The position numbers were made by a program, and so were the translations under genes. Positions 4,001 to 5,874 of a stretch of DNA of 5,874 nt are shown one piece after another (the stretch's first letter is position 1; every line of letters starts with the position of its first letter). Where the stretch lies: positions 1 through 5,874 of the forward strand of contig JAHFSL010000180.1 of assembly GCA_023265785.1 (NCBI GenBank), read 5' to 3'. The notes beneath the pieces were generated by a model, which had not been told where the DNA came from, ran no database searches, and worked only from the letters and a program-made list of their open reading frames with translations. The stretch is from Candidatus Coatesiibacteriota bacterium. Lineage in GTDB: Bacteria > Oederibacteriota > CAKKQC01.

Positions 4001-5874
4001 TTGTGGACGGCGGTCCTGTGGAGCGTGGCCGCCGCAGTGAGCCTGGCCTGGGTGGGGCTTGGCCGCCTTCCCGATCTGGCCGCCTCGCTGGCACTTCATC
4101 CGGCCGTCGCCCCGAAGGATTTCTTCGGACACTGGACGGGAACCGCCGGGGCGGTGCTGGCGGCACTCTTGTTCGGGATCGTCCTCCGGGCCGCAGGGCG
4201 GTTGGGCCTCGGATGGCTCGGGGCGGGCGCGTGGATGCACCGGACGGAGCGGACCGCCGTCAGGCTCCTGGGCGGGGCGGGAATGGTTGCGACGGCGTTG
4301 ATGGGCGCCGGCTTTGCGGGCCTGCTCAATCCCCCCCTACTCTGGGTCACGGGGGCCGTCGTCGCCATGCTCGCGCGGGCCAGGGCGCGCACGGTCGTCT
4401 CACGCCGACGGCATCCGATCCGCGAAGACCTCCGTGAAGGCGGTGATTCGCCGCGCGTCATCAGCCTCCTGATGGCCGGCGTGCTCCTGCTCTTGGGCCT
4501 TGCGGCGCTCGCGCCGCAGATTTGGACCGACCCGCTCGCCTATCACCTGGCCGCTCCCCAGCGGTTCGTGACCCTGCACCGCGATGTGGGGGGGCCGAAC
4601 TTCTGCTTCAGGTTTCCCCTGCTCGCGGAGCGCTTGATCGGCGTCACCCGCGGCCTCCTCCCGCCGGCGGCTTTTCTGGCAATCTCCCTGGGATCCCTTC
4701 TGGCCTTGCTCCACGGCTGGACGGCCCGGCGGTGGGGCATGCCGGTGGCACGGCTGGCCGTGGCGGGCACGGTGGCGTCCTCGCTCACGGGGTTCAATGC
4801 CGTCCAGCCCAAGCCCGACCTCCTGGCGGCCGCCTTCGTCCTTCTGGCGGTGGCGAGCGTGGACGATGGGACGGTGGAGCGGCCGCGGGGAGCTGCGCTT
4901 GTGTTGTCCGGACTTGCGACCGGATGGGCGTTCGCCGCGAAATATCCGGCCGTCCTCCCCGGGCTGGCGGTCCTGGGGTGGCAACTGGCGCGGGGAACGC
5001 CCTCGCTGGTCGGCCGTGCGCGGCGCATCGTCCTGCTGGCGGTGGGTGCGGCGTCGGCGGCCGGTCCGTTCCTGCTGCGTGGATGGCTGCTCTCCGGCGA
5101 TCCCGTTTACCCATTTTCGGGGGGCGGTCTGGATTGGCCACCAGAAAGCGGCCGCCTGTTCGAATGCCGTGGATGTCCGGGTCGCGACTTTATGCCGTGG
5201 TGGTCGGGGCTCCTGGTCGTGGCCACGCAGGCGGCACCCCTGGCGACGCTTGGCGTCCCGCTGCTCCTGGGGGGCGCCGGTCCCGTCCGCCGGGCGGGCG
5301 CCCGGGTGTCCGGCCTGGCAGCGGTCTGTACCGTCGCCGTGGGGGGATGGCTGTGGCTTCGTCCGTGCGTGCGGTACATGTATGCGGACCTGCCGCTCGT
5401 CGCCGTCCTTGCCGCGGTTGGCCTGGTGCGGTCGCCGCTCTGGGATCCCGCCCGGCGCACGCTGGCGACGGGCGCGGTGCTTCTCGTGCTGGGTGCGGGG
5501 TCGGTGCATGCCCTCCTGGCCGCGGACCAGGACGCGGGGACGGCGCGATCCCGGTTTGCGGTGGGCGCAGGGCTGGAATCGGAAGCCGGGTTCCTCGCCC
5601 GGACGCTCACCACCCACTGGCGAGCCGCCACCGCCCTCGGCCCGCCGCGCGGCGGCCGCCTCCTGCTGGTTGGCGACTCCCGGGCCGCGTGGTTCGGGCG
5701 GTCGCGGCTGGTGATCGGGCAGGACTACTCCGACATGCCCCTGGTCCTCGCCATTGCGCGGGAATCCCGCACTCCGGGCGAGGTGGGACGCCGGTTCCGG
5801 GAGTTGGGGATCACCGAGGTGCTGGTCAACTACATCGCCTCTGAGTACACGGGGGCCCAGGCGGAGGCGTTTTT
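4001..5874 (+). CDS. Polytopic membrane glycosyltransferase, GT39/ArnT-like (3' partial)
   Basis: The frame is open from before 3938 to the window end with no stop, giving at least 624 residues. Such enzymes usually transfer a sugar from a polyprenyl-phosphate donor on the outer face of the inner membrane. Numbered from TTG 4001: hydrophobic helices at about 1-20, 48-66, 89-108, 110-126 and 153-172, then the loop motif DPLAYHLAAP (D177, Y181, H182), matching the DxxxYH-type first-loop motif with its likely catalytic Asp. FRFPLLAE follows. Next come QPKPDLLAAAF (K271-D273), AFAAKYPAV (K314), GDPVYPF (366-372), a CxxC loop (C389, C392), and RPCVRYMYADLPLVAVLAAVG before a C-terminal soluble part with LLLVGDSRAAWF (554-565) and ELGITEVLVNYI (601-612), typical of this family. 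The substrate is unknown. The start is uncertain: TTG 4001 has a poorly spaced GGGAG, GTG 4025 is possible, and an ACG at 3938 would add 21 Arg-rich residues. Confidence 0.85.
   Translation, partial: MWTAVLWSVAAAVSLAWVGLGRLPDLAASLALHPAVAPKDFFGHWTGTAGAVLAALLFGIVLRAAGRLGLGWLGAGAWMHRTERTAVRLLGGAGMVATALMGAGFAGLLNPPLLWVTGAVVAMLARARARTVVSRRRHPIREDLREGGDSPRVISLLMAGVLLLLGLAALAPQIWTDPLAYHLAAPQRFVTLHRDVGGPNFCFRFPLLAERLIGVTRGLLPPAAFLAISLGSLLALLHGWTARRWGMPVARLAVAGTVASSLTGFNAVQPKPDLLAAAFVLLAVASVDDGTVERPRGAALVLSGLATGWAFAAKYPAVLPGLAVLGWQLARGTPSLVGRARRIVLLAVGAASAAGPFLLRGWLLSGDPVYPFSGGGLDWPPESGRLFECRGCPGRDFMPWWSGLLVVATQAAPLATLGVPLLLGGAGPVRRAGARVSGLAAVCTVAVGGWLWLRPCVRYMYADLPLVAVLAAVGLVRSPLWDPARRTLATGAVLLVLGAGSVHALLAADQDAGTARSRFAVGAGLESEAGFLARTLTTHWRAATALGPPRGGRLLLVGDSRAAWFGRSRLVIGQDYSDMPLVLAIARESRTPGEVGRRFRELGITEVLVNYIASEYTGAQAEAF

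Noticed and set aside
2907..4166. Long open frame on the - strand (419 codons) opposite the polyprenyl synthase
   Set aside because: The + strand frame has every polyprenyl synthase motif, while the reverse product is low-complexity Arg/Gly/Pro sequence without recognisable domains.
4400..5617. Long open frame on the - strand (405 codons) opposite the glycosyltransferase
   Set aside because: Its product is Arg/Pro/Gly/His-rich with no family motif and no hydrophobic core. It is the shadow expected opposite a GC-rich gene whose + strand frame has clear helices and motifs.
4522..5844. A + strand open frame of 440 codons in another phase inside the glycosyltransferase
   Set aside because: It is Gly/Arg/Pro/Ala-rich and lacks membrane helices. 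The overlapping frame has helices, DxxxYH-type motif, RYMYADLP segment and the typical C-terminal domain.

Overview
This is a GC-rich bacterial chromosomal window (about 70% G+C by eye, with strongly G/C-biased third codon positions). It is compactly coded, with every supported gene on the + strand. It suggests a free-living, probably Gram-negative bacterium: RecR and DnaX are bacterial, and two genes look like exported or outer-membrane proteins. The phylum cannot be fixed from this sequence alone. No RNA gene, CRISPR array, insertion sequence or phage gene is visible, and no gene-free stretch exceeds about 100 bases.

Layout. Positions 2-355 hold the C-terminal end of dnaX (DNA polymerase III tau/gamma subunit), cut by the window edge. 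It overlaps by 4 bases a 351-residue exported, beta-rich protein of unknown function (352-1407), which overlaps by 1 base recR (1407-2006). This resembles the common bacterial dnaX-ybaB-recR cluster, but a putative envelope protein sits where ybaB is usually found.

A second transcription unit starts right after recR. A near-consensus sigma-70-type promoter (TTGACA, 18-base spacer, GATAAT, 2017-2046) precedes a small exported protein of 87 residues (2092-2355) and a 180-residue single-pass membrane-anchored protein (2368-2910). These are followed by a trans-polyprenyl diphosphate synthase (2901-3938) and a large polytopic membrane protein resembling GT39/ArnT-type glycosyltransferases (about 4001 to beyond the window end). 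All are tightly spaced or overlapping and so are probably co-transcribed.

Working together (inference): the first unit supplies replication and recombination-repair functions plus an unexplained envelope protein. The second looks envelope-related: the synthase makes a C40-C55-type polyprenyl chain (for quinone or for lipid-carrier synthesis), and the adjacent glycosyltransferase family typically uses polyprenyl-phosphate-linked sugars. I found no clearly new system. The best leads are the envelope protein in the dnaX-recR slot, the two unrecognised small envelope genes behind a strong promoter, an Asn in the second Asp-rich motif of the synthase, and the unusual start region of the glycosyltransferase.
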